Assembly: GCF_016907515.1 (NCBI RefSeq)
Contig: NZ_JAFBBY010000001.1
Coordinates: forward strand, 1,240,001 to 1,304,000
DNA from: Nocardioides nitrophenolicus
GTDB lineage: Bacteria; Actinomycetota; Actinomycetes; Propionibacteriales; Nocardioidaceae
Direction of reading: 5' to 3'
Length of the DNA: 64,000 nt
The translations under genes and the position numbers were made by a program. Below the pieces are notes generated by a model, which worked only from the letters and a program-made list of their open reading frames with translations, did no database searches and was not told the DNA's origin. This document shows, piece after piece, positions 57,298-64,000 of this stretch (its first letter is position 1; each line of letters starts with the position of its first letter).

Positions 57298-57913
57298 CCT
57301 CGCGAAGCTGATCACCCACCTGCAGGGCGAGGAGTACGACGTCTCCGAGCCGCTGCCCGGCGTCCTCCACGTCAAGGGCCGGTTCTCCAACCCGGAGCGG
57401 ATCGCGCTGCGCGCCGCCGCCGAGGCGGGCGAGGTCGCCCTCGCGATCTGGGCGACCAGCCACCACGACGACTGGGCACTGGTCGCCTGGGACCGGCCCG
57501 AGCTGGTGACCATCACCCAGAAGGGCGCGACGCCGCAGCGCTGGCGGCACCGCCGCCCGCCGGCCACCCTGCGGCCCGACGCGCAGACCTTCCTCGAGGG
57601 CGCCTCGTCGCCGTTCGACATCGTCACCCGGCCCAAGCACCAGCCGACCGATGCGGCCCGCGAGGTGCTCGCCCGGTTCGGCATCACCGACCCGCCGCCC
57701 CCGGGCTGGGTGCCGCCGGTCGTGGAGGCGCCGCCGGTGCCGGCCGTCCGCGAGAGCCGGGTGCCCGCGGCGACCGAGAAGGCGGCCCGCGCGCCGCGGG
57801 CGACCAAGCCGAAGCCACCGGCCAAGCCGGTCGTCCCCGAGCCGACCGTCGCCATCTGCCCGACGTGTTTCATGGCACTGCCCGCGACGGGCGTGTGCGA
57901 CAACTGCGGCTGA
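57281..57913 (+). CDS. Hypothetical protein with C-terminal zinc ribbon
   Basis: 210 residues. The first 120 residues form a small alpha/beta domain of unknown family (LITHLQGEEYDVSEPLPGVL, AIWATSHHDDWALVAWDRPE). A Pro/Ala/Lys-rich linker (about 135-190) leads to a four-cysteine zinc ribbon CPTCFMALPATGVCDNCG at the very end. No signal peptide or helix, so cytoplasmic. It overlaps the GntR gene's end by 17 nt and appears to have its own leaderless promoter. Role unknown. Confidence 0.75.
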   Translation: MENTPDLAKLITHLQGEEYDVSEPLPGVLHVKGRFSNPERIALRAAAEAGEVALAIWATSHHDDWALVAWDRPELVTITQKGATPQRWRHRRPPATLRPDAQTFLEGASSPFDIVTRPKHQPTDAAREVLARFGITDPPPPGWVPPVVEAPPVPAVRESRVPAATEKAARAPRATKPKPPAKPVVPEPTVAICPTCFMALPATGVCDNCG

Positions 57914-57935
57914 CCTCAGGGGCCATGCTCGGAGC

Positions 57936-59024
57936 ATGAGCGACGCACCTGCTCCGGTCGGACTCCGCAAGCTGTCGAAGCTGGGCCTGGCGATCGCCGT
58001 CGTCGGCGCGCTGATCCAGCTCGTCCTCGGGATCTACTACCTCGCCATGGCGCACTCCCCCGCGCCCAACGACCTGCCCGTCGGCGTCGTCGGCACCACC
58101 GACCAGCGCGCCCAGCTCACCACGGCGCTCGAGGAGGGCGGCGACTTCAAGGTCGAGGAGTACGGCGACGTGAGCGCGCTGCAGCAGGCGATCCGCGAGC
58201 GCCGGGCGTACGGCGGCGTCGCGTTCGCCGGCCAGCAGCCGACCCTGTACGTCGCCACGGCCGCCTCGCCGTCGGTGGCCAACCTCTTCAAGGCGTCCTT
58301 CTCCTCGGCCTACCAGGAGCAGGTGCGGAGCCAGGTCGACCAGCTCGTCGCGGCCGGGCAACCGGTGCCGGCCGAGACCGTCGCCCTGTTGGCGGCCGCG
58401 CCGCCGGTGACCGACGTCGTGCCGCTGCCGAAGGAGGACAGCGCCGGCAGCTCGCTCGGCTTCGTGATCCAGGCCCTGTGCCTCGGCGGCTCCATCGCCT
58501 CGCTCGCCCTCGGCCGGCTGCGCGGGCTGACCCGGCGCTCGCCCGCCCGCGGCGTCGGCCATGCGGCGCTGCTCGTGGTCTACGCTCTCGCCTCGGCGGG
58601 CGTCGCCCTGATCGCGATGGCGCTGTTCGGCGTGGGCCGGGACGCCGACCACCTCACCCTCTTCGGCGGCCTGGCCCTCATCTCCCTGGCCGTGACCGCC
58701 TCGACCGCCGCCTTCGTGGCTCTGTTCGGTCCCGCGGGCTCGCTGGTCGGCGGCCTCTACTTCACCCTCGGCCTGATCATCTCCGGCTCCTCGATCGCAC
58801 CCGAGATGCTGCCGCGCGCCGGCAACGCCGTCGGCCAGCTGCTCCCACCCGGTGCCGGCGCGACCGTCGCCCGCGACGCGATGTACTTCCCCGACGCGTC
58901 CACCGTTTCGGCCTTCGTGGTCCTCGCGGCCTATGCCGGCCTCGGCCTGCTCGTCATCGTGCTCACCAACACCGCCGCGAACCGGACCCGGTCGACACAG
59001 CTGCTCGCCCGGGGCGAGGATTGA
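57936..59024 (+). CDS. YhgE/Pip-like ABC-2-type membrane protein
   Basis: 362 residues from ATG 57936. One helix (about 15-38), an extracytoplasmic domain of about 150 residues (DLPVGVVGTTDQRAQLTTAL, YGGVAFAGQQPTLYVATAASP), then five or six C-terminal helices (SSLGFVIQALCLGGSIASLAL to LLVIVLTNTAANR). This layout matches YhgE/Pip or ABC-2 permease relatives, which take part in export or type VII-related surface processes; no ATPase is adjacent. Function undetermined. Confidence 0.75.
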   Translation: MSDAPAPVGLRKLSKLGLAIAVVGALIQLVLGIYYLAMAHSPAPNDLPVGVVGTTDQRAQLTTALEEGGDFKVEEYGDVSALQQAIRERRAYGGVAFAGQQPTLYVATAASPSVANLFKASFSSAYQEQVRSQVDQLVAAGQPVPAETVALLAAAPPVTDVVPLPKEDSAGSSLGFVIQALCLGGSIASLALGRLRGLTRRSPARGVGHAALLVVYALASAGVALIAMALFGVGRDADHLTLFGGLALISLAVTASTAAFVALFGPAGSLVGGLYFTLGLIISGSSIAPEMLPRAGNAVGQLLPPGAGATVARDAMYFPDASTVSAFVVLAAYAGLGLLVIVLTNTAANRTRSTQLLARGED

Positions 59025-59028
59025 TCCC

Positions 59029-59436
59029 GTGACCGAGGCCGGCGGAGCACCCGAGCGCAATGTGCTGGGCGAGACGCTCCAGCCCTGCGGCACCGACCCG
59101 ATGACCGGCTTCCTGCGCGACGGCACCTGCTCGTGCGGTCCCCAGGACGTCGGCGTGCACGCCGTCTGCGCGGTGATGACCGAGGAGTTCCTCGCCCACC
59201 AGCGAGCGGTCGGCAACGATCTGTCGACTCCCCGTCCCGAGTGGCACTTCCCCGGCCTGCACCCCGGCGACCGATGGTGCGTGGTCGCCGGGCGCTGGCT
59301 GCAGGCGTACGTCGACGGGGTGGCCGCGCCGGTCGTGCTCGCCTCGACGAACGAGCGCGCGCTGCGGCTGATCCCGCTCGAGGTGCTGCGCGAGCACGCG
59401 GTCGACGTCCCCGACGACCTGAGCGGCCTGGCCTAG
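59029..59436 (+). CDS. DUF2237 family protein
   Basis: 135 residues from GTG 59029, 4 nt after the YhgE-like stop. DUF2237 proteins are short; the conserved NVLGETLQPCGTDPMTGFLRDG and HAVCAVMTEEFLAHQRAVGNDLSTP segments fill the sequence, with several Cys (CGTDP, TCSCG, HAVC, WCVV) that may bind metal. Biochemical role unknown. Probably co-transcribed with the membrane protein before it. Confidence 0.9.
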   Translation: MTEAGGAPERNVLGETLQPCGTDPMTGFLRDGTCSCGPQDVGVHAVCAVMTEEFLAHQRAVGNDLSTPRPEWHFPGLHPGDRWCVVAGRWLQAYVDGVAAPVVLASTNERALRLIPLEVLREHAVDVPDDLSGLA

Positions 59437-59455
59437 GGAGACCCCGGGGCGTGTC

Positions 59456-59839
59456 CTAGCAGTCCCAGCTGCCCTCGAGCACCGCACGGTGCGTGGGCAG
59501 CGCCTCGTGGTGCAGCCTGCGGCCGGCGTCGGTGAGGCAGACGAAGACGCTGCGCCGGTCCTCCTCACACGCCGAGCGCTCGACCAGGCCGTCCTTCTCG
59601 AGGCGGGTGATCGCGCGGGACAGGGCGCTCTGGCTGAGGTGGATGTCGCCGGCCAGGTCCGCCATGCGGTACTTGCCGCAGTTGGCGTCGACGACCCGGT
59701 CGAGGGTCTCGAACTCGCTCAGCCCGATGCCGTGCCGGTCCTGCAGCGCCTTCTCGAGCGCGCAGCTCACCGCGGCGTGCCGGTCGAGCAGCTGGCGCCA
59801 CTCGGCGACCAGCGGGCTCGCGACGGGGACCTTCGGCAC
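59456..59839 (-). CDS. MarR family regulator of the adjacent MFS exporter
   Basis: 127 residues from GTG 59839. The winged helix is complete: MADLAGDIHLSQSALSRAITRLEKDGLVER with the wing DRRSVFVCLTDAGRRL. It is shorter than average at both ends but keeps the dimerisation helices. Divergent from an MFS drug-type exporter with a 69-nt gap that holds a long dyad. A -10 box TAGGAT 6 nt before the GTG implies a leaderless message. Expected role: repression of the exporter until a substrate binds. Confidence 0.93.
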   Translation of the reverse strand: MPKVPVASPLVAEWRQLLDRHAAVSCALEKALQDRHGIGLSEFETLDRVVDANCGKYRMADLAGDIHLSQSALSRAITRLEKDGLVERSACEEDRRSVFVCLTDAGRRLHHEALPTHRAVLEGSWDC

Positions 59840-59845
59840 GCCTGC

Positions 59846-59895
59846 ATCCTAGCCATCCGATGAATTTCATGCAAACGCATTATTTGCGCTTGCAT
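59846..59895. promoter_or_regulatory. MarR promoter and operator region
   Basis: The minus-strand -10 TAGGAT (59851-59846) serves marR. The inverted repeat ATGCAA-N15-TTGCAT (59869-59895) and further ATGC/GCAT half-sites fill an AT-rich island between the divergent starts; they are the likely MarR binding site controlling both genes. Confidence 0.55.
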
Positions 59896-59908
59896 TGAAT
59901 GCGCACGC

Positions 59909-61414
59909 ATGGAATCGTTCCCTGTCATGTCCTCGACAGCCGCCTCCCTCCACTCCCCCGCGACCAACGCGATCCGCTGGTCGCGGCGCACCTGGGGCCT
60001 GCTCATCACCCTGTGCGTGGTCCTCTTCCTCGACGGCCTCGACGTCTCGATGATCGGCGTCGCCCTTCCGTCGATCGGCGCCGAGCTCGACCTGACCACC
60101 TCGTCGCTGCAGTGGCTGATCAGCGGCTACGTCCTCGGGTACGGCGGACTGCTGCTCGTCGGCGGCCGCACCGCCGACCTGCTCGGCCGGCGCCGCGTCT
60201 TCCTCATCGCCCTCGCCGTCTTCGCCGCCGCGTCCCTGCTCGGCGGGCTGGTCAGCTCCGGCCCGCTGCTCATCGCGACCCGGTTCATCAAGGGTCTCGC
60301 CGCCGCGTTCACCGCGCCGACCGGCCTGTCCATCATCACGACGAACTTCGCCGAGGGCCCGGCCCGCAACAAGGCGCTGTCGATCTACACCGTCTTCGGC
60401 GCCGGCGGCTACTCCTCGGGCCTGCTGTTCGGCGGCCTGATGACCGGCGTCGGCTGGCGCTGGACCTTCCTGCTGCCCGTGCCGATCGCGCTGCTCGCCC
60501 TGGCCGCCGCCTGGGTGCTGGTGCCCCGCGACGAGCCGGTCGACGAGGGTGGGCACGACCTGCTCGGCGCGCTCAGCTCCGGCGCCGCGATGCTGCTGCT
60601 CGTCTACACGGTGGTCTCCGCCCCCGAGGTCGGCTGGGCCTCGGCCCGGACCGTGGTCTCCTTCGTCGGGGTGGCCGTGCTGCTCGCCGCCTTCCTGACG
60701 ATCGAGCGCCGGATCGCCCACCCGCTGGTGCGGCTGGGCATCCTGCGCAAGGCGACCCTGGTCCGGGCCAGCCTGGCGATCGTCGCGGTCGGCGGGTCGT
60801 ACTTCAGCTGGCAGTTCATCGTCACGCTGTTCCTGCAGGACGGCCTCGGCTGGACGCCGCTCGAGCTCGCGCTCGCGCTGCTCCCGATCGGCCTGATGGT
60901 CGCCCTGTCGGCGGTCTTCTCCGACAAGCTCGTCGACCGCTTCGGCACCGGACCGATCATCGCGGTGACCCTGGCCGTGATGGCGGTGGGCTACCTGCTC
61001 TTCACGATCGGGCTCGACACCACGCCGTCGTACCTCGGCATGCTGCTGCCCACCTTGATCCTGATCGGCATCGGCTGGGTGGGCTTCCCCGCCATCAACA
61101 TCCAGGCCACGAGCGGGATCGACGACGACGAGCAGGGCCTCGCCGCCGGCGTGCTGCAGACATCGATGCAGGTCGGCGCGGCCATCGTCCTCGCCGTCAC
61201 GACCGCGATCATCGCGTCGAACGCCGGGTCCGCGACGTCGCCGGCCGCGGTGCTCGACGGGTTCCGGCCCGGGCTGGTGTTCGCCACCGCGGTCAGTGTC
61301 GCGGGCGCGCTCGTCGCGATCGGCGGCCTGGTGCTCGAGCGGCGCGCAGCCGGTCGGGGGCGGGACGACGAGGGGGCCGCCGAGGTCGAGACGGAGCTCG
61401 CCGGCGCGGCCTGA
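59909..61414 (+). CDS. MFS transporter, DHA2-type drug exporter
   Basis: 501 residues from ATG 59909 (ATG 59927 is possible). Fourteen hydrophobic helices. Family marks: LDGLDVSMIGVALPSIGAEL (motif D1), GGRTADLLGRRRVF (motif A), ATRFIKGLAAAFTAPTGLSI (motif B) and GAGGYSSGLLFGGLMTGVGWRW (motif C, antiporter). It should export hydrophobic compounds with proton exchange, under the divergent MarR protein. The cytoplasmic C-terminus is acidic. Confidence 0.94.
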   Translation: MESFPVMSSTAASLHSPATNAIRWSRRTWGLLITLCVVLFLDGLDVSMIGVALPSIGAELDLTTSSLQWLISGYVLGYGGLLLVGGRTADLLGRRRVFLIALAVFAAASLLGGLVSSGPLLIATRFIKGLAAAFTAPTGLSIITTNFAEGPARNKALSIYTVFGAGGYSSGLLFGGLMTGVGWRWTFLLPVPIALLALAAAWVLVPRDEPVDEGGHDLLGALSSGAAMLLLVYTVVSAPEVGWASARTVVSFVGVAVLLAAFLTIERRIAHPLVRLGILRKATLVRASLAIVAVGGSYFSWQFIVTLFLQDGLGWTPLELALALLPIGLMVALSAVFSDKLVDRFGTGPIIAVTLAVMAVGYLLFTIGLDTTPSYLGMLLPTLILIGIGWVGFPAINIQATSGIDDDEQGLAAGVLQTSMQVGAAIVLAVTTAIIASNAGSATSPAAVLDGFRPGLVFATAVSVAGALVAIGGLVLERRAAGRGRDDEGAAEVETELAGAA

Positions 61415-61463
61415 CCAGCTCGGCCTCGGAGCACCGGACCCGCTCGCCGGGCCGGTGACCGGG

Positions 61464-62141
61464 TCAGCCGACGCCCGCCTGCGCCTGCGCGGTCACGGTG
61501 ACGCCCTCGGCGAACTCGACGACCTGCCGGTCGCTGAGGCCGAGCGACTTCCACGCCTGGACCACCACCCGGTGCTCGCCGTCGTCGTAGGTCAGGGTCT
61601 GGGTGCCGCCCTCGGAGGTGCGCAGCCAGCCGTCGTGGGAGCCGACCCGCACCGGCGCCCCCTCGGGCTCGCCGGTCACCGACCGCGACTCGAGCATCAC
61701 GACCAGCTTGTCCTCGAAGACGTCGAGGCCGCTGTGGTCGTCGGCACGGGCGACATTGAGGTTGTACGCCGTCGCCCCCTCGAGCACGAAGCCCGCCGGC
61801 ACCTTCGCGACGACGAAGCCGGGCTGCTGCTCGCCGGTGTAGGCGACGAGCTGCACGCCGCCTGGGTTGGTCGCGTCGGTCGCGTCGGTCGGGTCGGTCG
61901 GGTCGCCCGGGCTCGGCGCCGCGACCGACGGCGCCGGCGTGCGGTCGGCGCTGACGGCGATCGCCGTACCCACGCCGGCGACGGCGGCCAGGGTGAGCCC
62001 GGCCGTACCGACCCGCAGCGCGCGGCGGCGCGAGGCACGGCGACCTCGGGCCAGGTCGCGGCGGACGGTCTCGTCGGTGGTGGCGGGCCCGTCACCGCCG
62101 AGGCGGTGCAGTCGGTCCGCGAGGTCGGGCAGGTCGGTCAT
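61464..62141 (-). CDS. Membrane protein encoded with a SigE-type sigma factor (module 2)
   Basis: 225 residues from ATG 62141. Cytoplasmic N-terminus about 1-42 (DLADRLHRLGGDGPA, basic RGRRASRRRALR), one helix (about 43-64), a Pro/Asp/Thr linker encoded by hexamer repeats, then an extracytoplasmic domain (about 95-225). Same plan and 4-nt ATGA coupling as the pair at 17-18.4 kb. Possibly the sigma factor's regulator, though no zinc anti-sigma motif is present. Confidence 0.75.
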   Translation of the reverse strand: MTDLPDLADRLHRLGGDGPATTDETVRRDLARGRRASRRRALRVGTAGLTLAAVAGVGTAIAVSADRTPAPSVAAPSPGDPTDPTDATDATNPGGVQLVAYTGEQQPGFVVAKVPAGFVLEGATAYNLNVARADDHSGLDVFEDKLVVMLESRSVTGEPEGAPVRVGSHDGWLRTSEGGTQTLTYDDGEHRVVVQAWKSLGLSDRQVVEFAEGVTVTAQAQAGVG

Positions 62142-62686
62142 GACGGTTCTCCTTCGTAGGGGGCGGCCGGGATCGACTCGGCCTGCGGGAGGAGCTCCCG
62201 CAGCTTGGCGAGACCGCGAGCCGTCTGGCTCTTGACCGTGCCCGGGCTGCAGCCGAGCGCGTCCGCGACGTCCTCCACGCTCAGGTCGGCGACGTGCCGC
62301 AGCACGACCGCCGCCCGCATCCGCTCCGGCAGCGCCTTCAGCGCGGCGAGCAGCTCGGCGTCGACCGCCTCCGTCGCCAGCACCGTGGGCGCGGTCGGCA
62401 CGACCGCACGGTCCGGGACGGCGTCGGTCACCGTCTCCCGCGCCACCGAGGGACGCCGACGGTGGTCGATGAGGGCGTTGACCAGCGCCCGCCGGGCGTA
62501 GGCGTCGACCCCGCCGCGCCGGCTGGCCCGGCCCCAGGCGAGGTACAGCCGCACCAGCACGCCCTGGACCAGGTCCTCGGCGAGATGGTGGTCACCGGCG
62601 GTCAGCACCACGGCGGTGCCGAGCAGGTGGGAGCGCCGGCGGCGTACGAACTCCTCGAACGCGGCGTCGCGGGCCTTCGGTCTCAT
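62138..62686 (-). CDS. SigE family RNA polymerase sigma factor (module 2)
   Basis: 182 residues from ATG 62686. Region 2 about 12-75 (LLGTAVVLTAGDHHLAEDLVQGVLVRLYLAWG) and region 4 about 120-165 (LSVEDVADALGCSPGTVKSQTARGL). It overlaps its membrane partner by 4 nt. It is a paralogue of the sigma factor at 17.9-18.4 kb, and such SigE-like factors lack region 3. Regulon unknown. Confidence 0.92.
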   Translation of the reverse strand: MRPKARDAAFEEFVRRRRSHLLGTAVVLTAGDHHLAEDLVQGVLVRLYLAWGRASRRGGVDAYARRALVNALIDHRRRPSVARETVTDAVPDRAVVPTAPTVLATEAVDAELLAALKALPERMRAAVVLRHVADLSVEDVADALGCSPGTVKSQTARGLAKLRELLPQAESIPAAPYEGEPS

Positions 62687-62732
62687 GCTCCCTACACGTG
62701 CGGCGGGCGGCCCCGGGTTGCATGCGCCCCGA

Positions 62733-63056
62733 TCAGCCGTAGTGGCAGACGTACCCCAGCGTCTCGGTGACCTCGATGTCGAACGACGAGTCGCCCGGCA
62801 CGCTGAACGACTCGCCCGCGCCGTACTCCTGCCACTCCTCCGCGCCGGCGAGCCGGATCCGGCACCGGCCGGCGTTGAGCTCCATCACCTCGGGCGCGGC
62901 GGTGCCGAAGGTCAGGCTGGCCGGGAAGATCACGCCGGCCGACTTCCGGGTGCCGTCGGCGAGGTGGAAGGTGTGGCTGACGCAGGCGCCGTCGAAGTAG
63001 ACGTTGGCCCGCGGGTCGAGGGTGACGTTCTCGTACGTCGGGTGCTCAGTGGTCAC
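62733..63056 (-). CDS. ppnP: Pyrimidine/purine nucleoside phosphorylase PpnP (DUF1255)
   Basis: 107 residues from GTG 63056, overlapping the glycosylase stop by 4 nt. The small cupin has the family's [23 protein letters not shown] and [20 protein letters not shown], and ends [14 protein letters not shown]. PpnP splits many nucleosides with phosphate into base and ribose-1-phosphate. Linkage to a base-excision glycosylase upstream suggests salvage of released bases or nucleosides. Confidence 0.93.
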   Translation of the reverse strand: MTTEHPTYENVTLDPRANVYFDGACVSHTFHLADGTRKSAGVIFPASLTFGTAAPEVMELNAGRCRIRLAGAEEWQEYGAGESFSVPGDSSFDIEVTETLGYVCHYG

Positions 63057-63682
63057 GGCCGGAGCGTAGTGGGGTCGGCCGCCTTCGGCGCCCGGGGGCT
63101 TCGCTTGTACGCCGACACAGTCGGGTCGCCGTCGAGCCAGAACCGCCACGGCACGTCCGCCGCCTTGGACACCCCGACCCGCGGACCGCTGTTGATCCCG
63201 CGCGCCGCCCGGGTCTCGGGACCCAGGCGGACGCCGGTGAAGTCGCCACCGTCGTGCGCGGCGAGCAGGTCGGTGCCGAGGTCGTCGAGGGTGATGCCGA
63301 GCGCCTGGGCGAGATTCCCCGGACCGCGCGCCAGGTTGTCGTCGCGCTCCGGCGGGGTCTCCCCTCGCCGGAAGCGGGCCAGCTCGACGCCCTCGACGAC
63401 CCGCCCCGCGCGCAGCAGCACCGCCGCCCCGATCTCGGTGGGGCCGGTGACGACGTTCGCGCACAGGTGGATGCCGTAGGAGCGGTAGACGTAGAGCCGG
63501 TAGGCCGGGCCGTACATGATCTCCGAGCGGGGCGTCCGGGTGAACGCGTGCGACGCCGGGTCCTCGCGGCCACCGTAGGCCTCCACCTCCGTGATCCGCA
63601 CGCTCACGCCGTGGCCGACGATGGTCCGGCCGAGCAGCGCCCGGGCCCGGCGGACGACGTCGGCTCGGTCGGCTGCACTCAC
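63053..63682 (-). CDS. 3-methyladenine DNA glycosylase (AAG/Mpg type)
   Basis: 209 residues from GTG 63682. The family block [18 protein letters not shown] contains the catalytic Glu; [24 protein letters not shown] holds the DNA-intercalating Tyr region. It removes alkylated purines such as 3-methyladenine and hypoxanthine in base-excision repair. A -10 box TATCGT 6 nt before the start implies a leaderless mRNA. It is co-translated with ppnP. Confidence 0.95.
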   Translation of the reverse strand: MSAADRADVVRRARALLGRTIVGHGVSVRITEVEAYGGREDPASHAFTRTPRSEIMYGPAYRLYVYRSYGIHLCANVVTGPTEIGAAVLLRAGRVVEGVELARFRRGETPPERDDNLARGPGNLAQALGITLDDLGTDLLAAHDGGDFTGVRLGPETRAARGINSGPRVGVSKAADVPWRFWLDGDPTVSAYKRSPRAPKAADPTTLRP

Positions 63683-63688
63683 CCGACG

Positions 63689-63694
63689 ACGATA
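63689..63694 (-). promoter_or_regulatory. -10 box TATCGT, leaderless start of the glycosylase
   Basis: Minus-strand TATCGT followed by six bases (cgtcgg) and GTG 63682. Confidence 0.5.
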
Positions 63695-63732
63695 GCCAAC
63701 GACGCGGCTCGCCGATCTGCGAGCATCGTGCT

Positions 63733-64000
63733 GTGGAGATCGAGGTCGTCGGCGCCGTTATCGTCCAGGACGGCCTGGTCCTGTGCGCCCGGCGCGGGCC
63801 CGGCGGCGATGCCGGCGGGAGCTGGGAGTTCCCCGGCGGCAAGGTCGAGCCCGGCGAGACTCCGGCCGCCGCCCTGGCTCGGGAGATCCGCGAGGAGCTC
63901 GGCTGCGTCGTCGAGGTCGGCGGCCCGGTGACCACGACGCGACACGTCGGGTCCTCCGTCGTGGTGGTGCTGTCGACGTACTGGTGCCGGGTGCTGTCCG
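63733..64000 (+). CDS. Nudix hydrolase (MutT type), cut by the right edge
   Basis: The frame from GTG 63733 stays open to the end of the window; 89 residues are visible. The Nudix box is complete: [15 protein letters not shown] followed by REIREELG, matching GX5EX7REUXEEXGU. The N-terminus [18 protein letters not shown] is typical of MutT/8-oxo-dGTP-type enzymes, which remove damaged or unwanted nucleoside phosphates. Divergent from the glycosylase gene with 50 nt between starts. The 3' part lies beyond the window. Confidence 0.9.
   Translation, partial: MEIEVVGAVIVQDGLVLCARRGPGGDAGGSWEFPGGKVEPGETPAAALAREIREELGCVVEVGGPVTTTRHVGSSVVVVLSTYWCRVLS

Overview
The window is a 64 kb chromosomal segment from a very GC-rich actinobacterium, most like a Nocardioides/Nocardioidaceae genome. 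This is inferred from the frequent GTG starts, strong G/C third positions, many TANNNT boxes set 6-8 nt before start codons (leaderless transcripts), two SigE-type sigma factor modules, DUF2510, DUF3000 and DUF4349 proteins, and a six-gene actinobacterial mce operon. No rRNA, tRNA or CRISPR was recognised. Most of the DNA is ordinary coding sequence with very short gaps and repeated 4-nt GTGA/ATGA stop-start overlaps.

Layout. 0-12 kb: DUF58 (cut by the left edge), a DUF4349 lipoprotein, a LysR regulator, a NYN-domain protein, a four-gene minus-strand operon for extracytoplasmic flavin electron transfer (Pro-rich membrane protein, ferric-reductase-like NAD(P)H/FAD/haem protein, FMN-binding protein, ApbE), hemE, DUF3000, RNase D, an orphan solute-binding protein and a hypothetical protein. 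At 12.08-12.17 kb lies a strong branched hairpin that may be a small RNA. 12-22.6 kb: an Ig-like secreted protein, hrpA, a SigE sigma/membrane-protein pair, SRPBCC and FUSC-type proteins, and an SDR/Baeyer-Villiger-type monooxygenase pair facing a TetR regulator. 23.2-24.6 kb: a complete IS30-family element inserted in the loop of a REP-like hairpin, another copy of which sits at 0.95 kb. 24.6-32.6 kb: ThrE-type exporter, glutamate-cysteine ligase-like enzyme, FG-GAP protein, wax ester synthase/DGAT, orphan DNA methyltransferase, Mug glycosylase, methyltransferase.

32.7-44.4 kb is one long minus-strand mce (lipid import) operon: a lytic transglycosylase, an unusual single protein fusing the MlaF/Mkl-type ATPase to a YrbE permease, a second YrbE, MceA-F and two Mce-associated proteins. 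44.7-51.6 kb holds a membrane protein, four secreted proteins of unknown function (two are tandem paralogues), a PucR-type regulator and a degenerate, frameshifted P-type-ATPase-like gene. Paired TTGTCAT-N4-ATGACAA dyads lie both upstream of the transglycosylase/mce operon and upstream of the PucR gene, which suggests one regulon joining the secreted proteins and the transporter. This is the best candidate here for an undescribed system.

51.6-64 kb: an XRE regulator with an odd N-terminus, a hemerythrin/thioredoxin-reductase-like redox pair, a gluconate transporter/kinase/GntR unit, a zinc-ribbon protein, a YhgE-like membrane protein, DUF2237, a MarR/MFS efflux pair, a second SigE module, PpnP, a 3-methyladenine glycosylase and a Nudix gene cut by the right edge.
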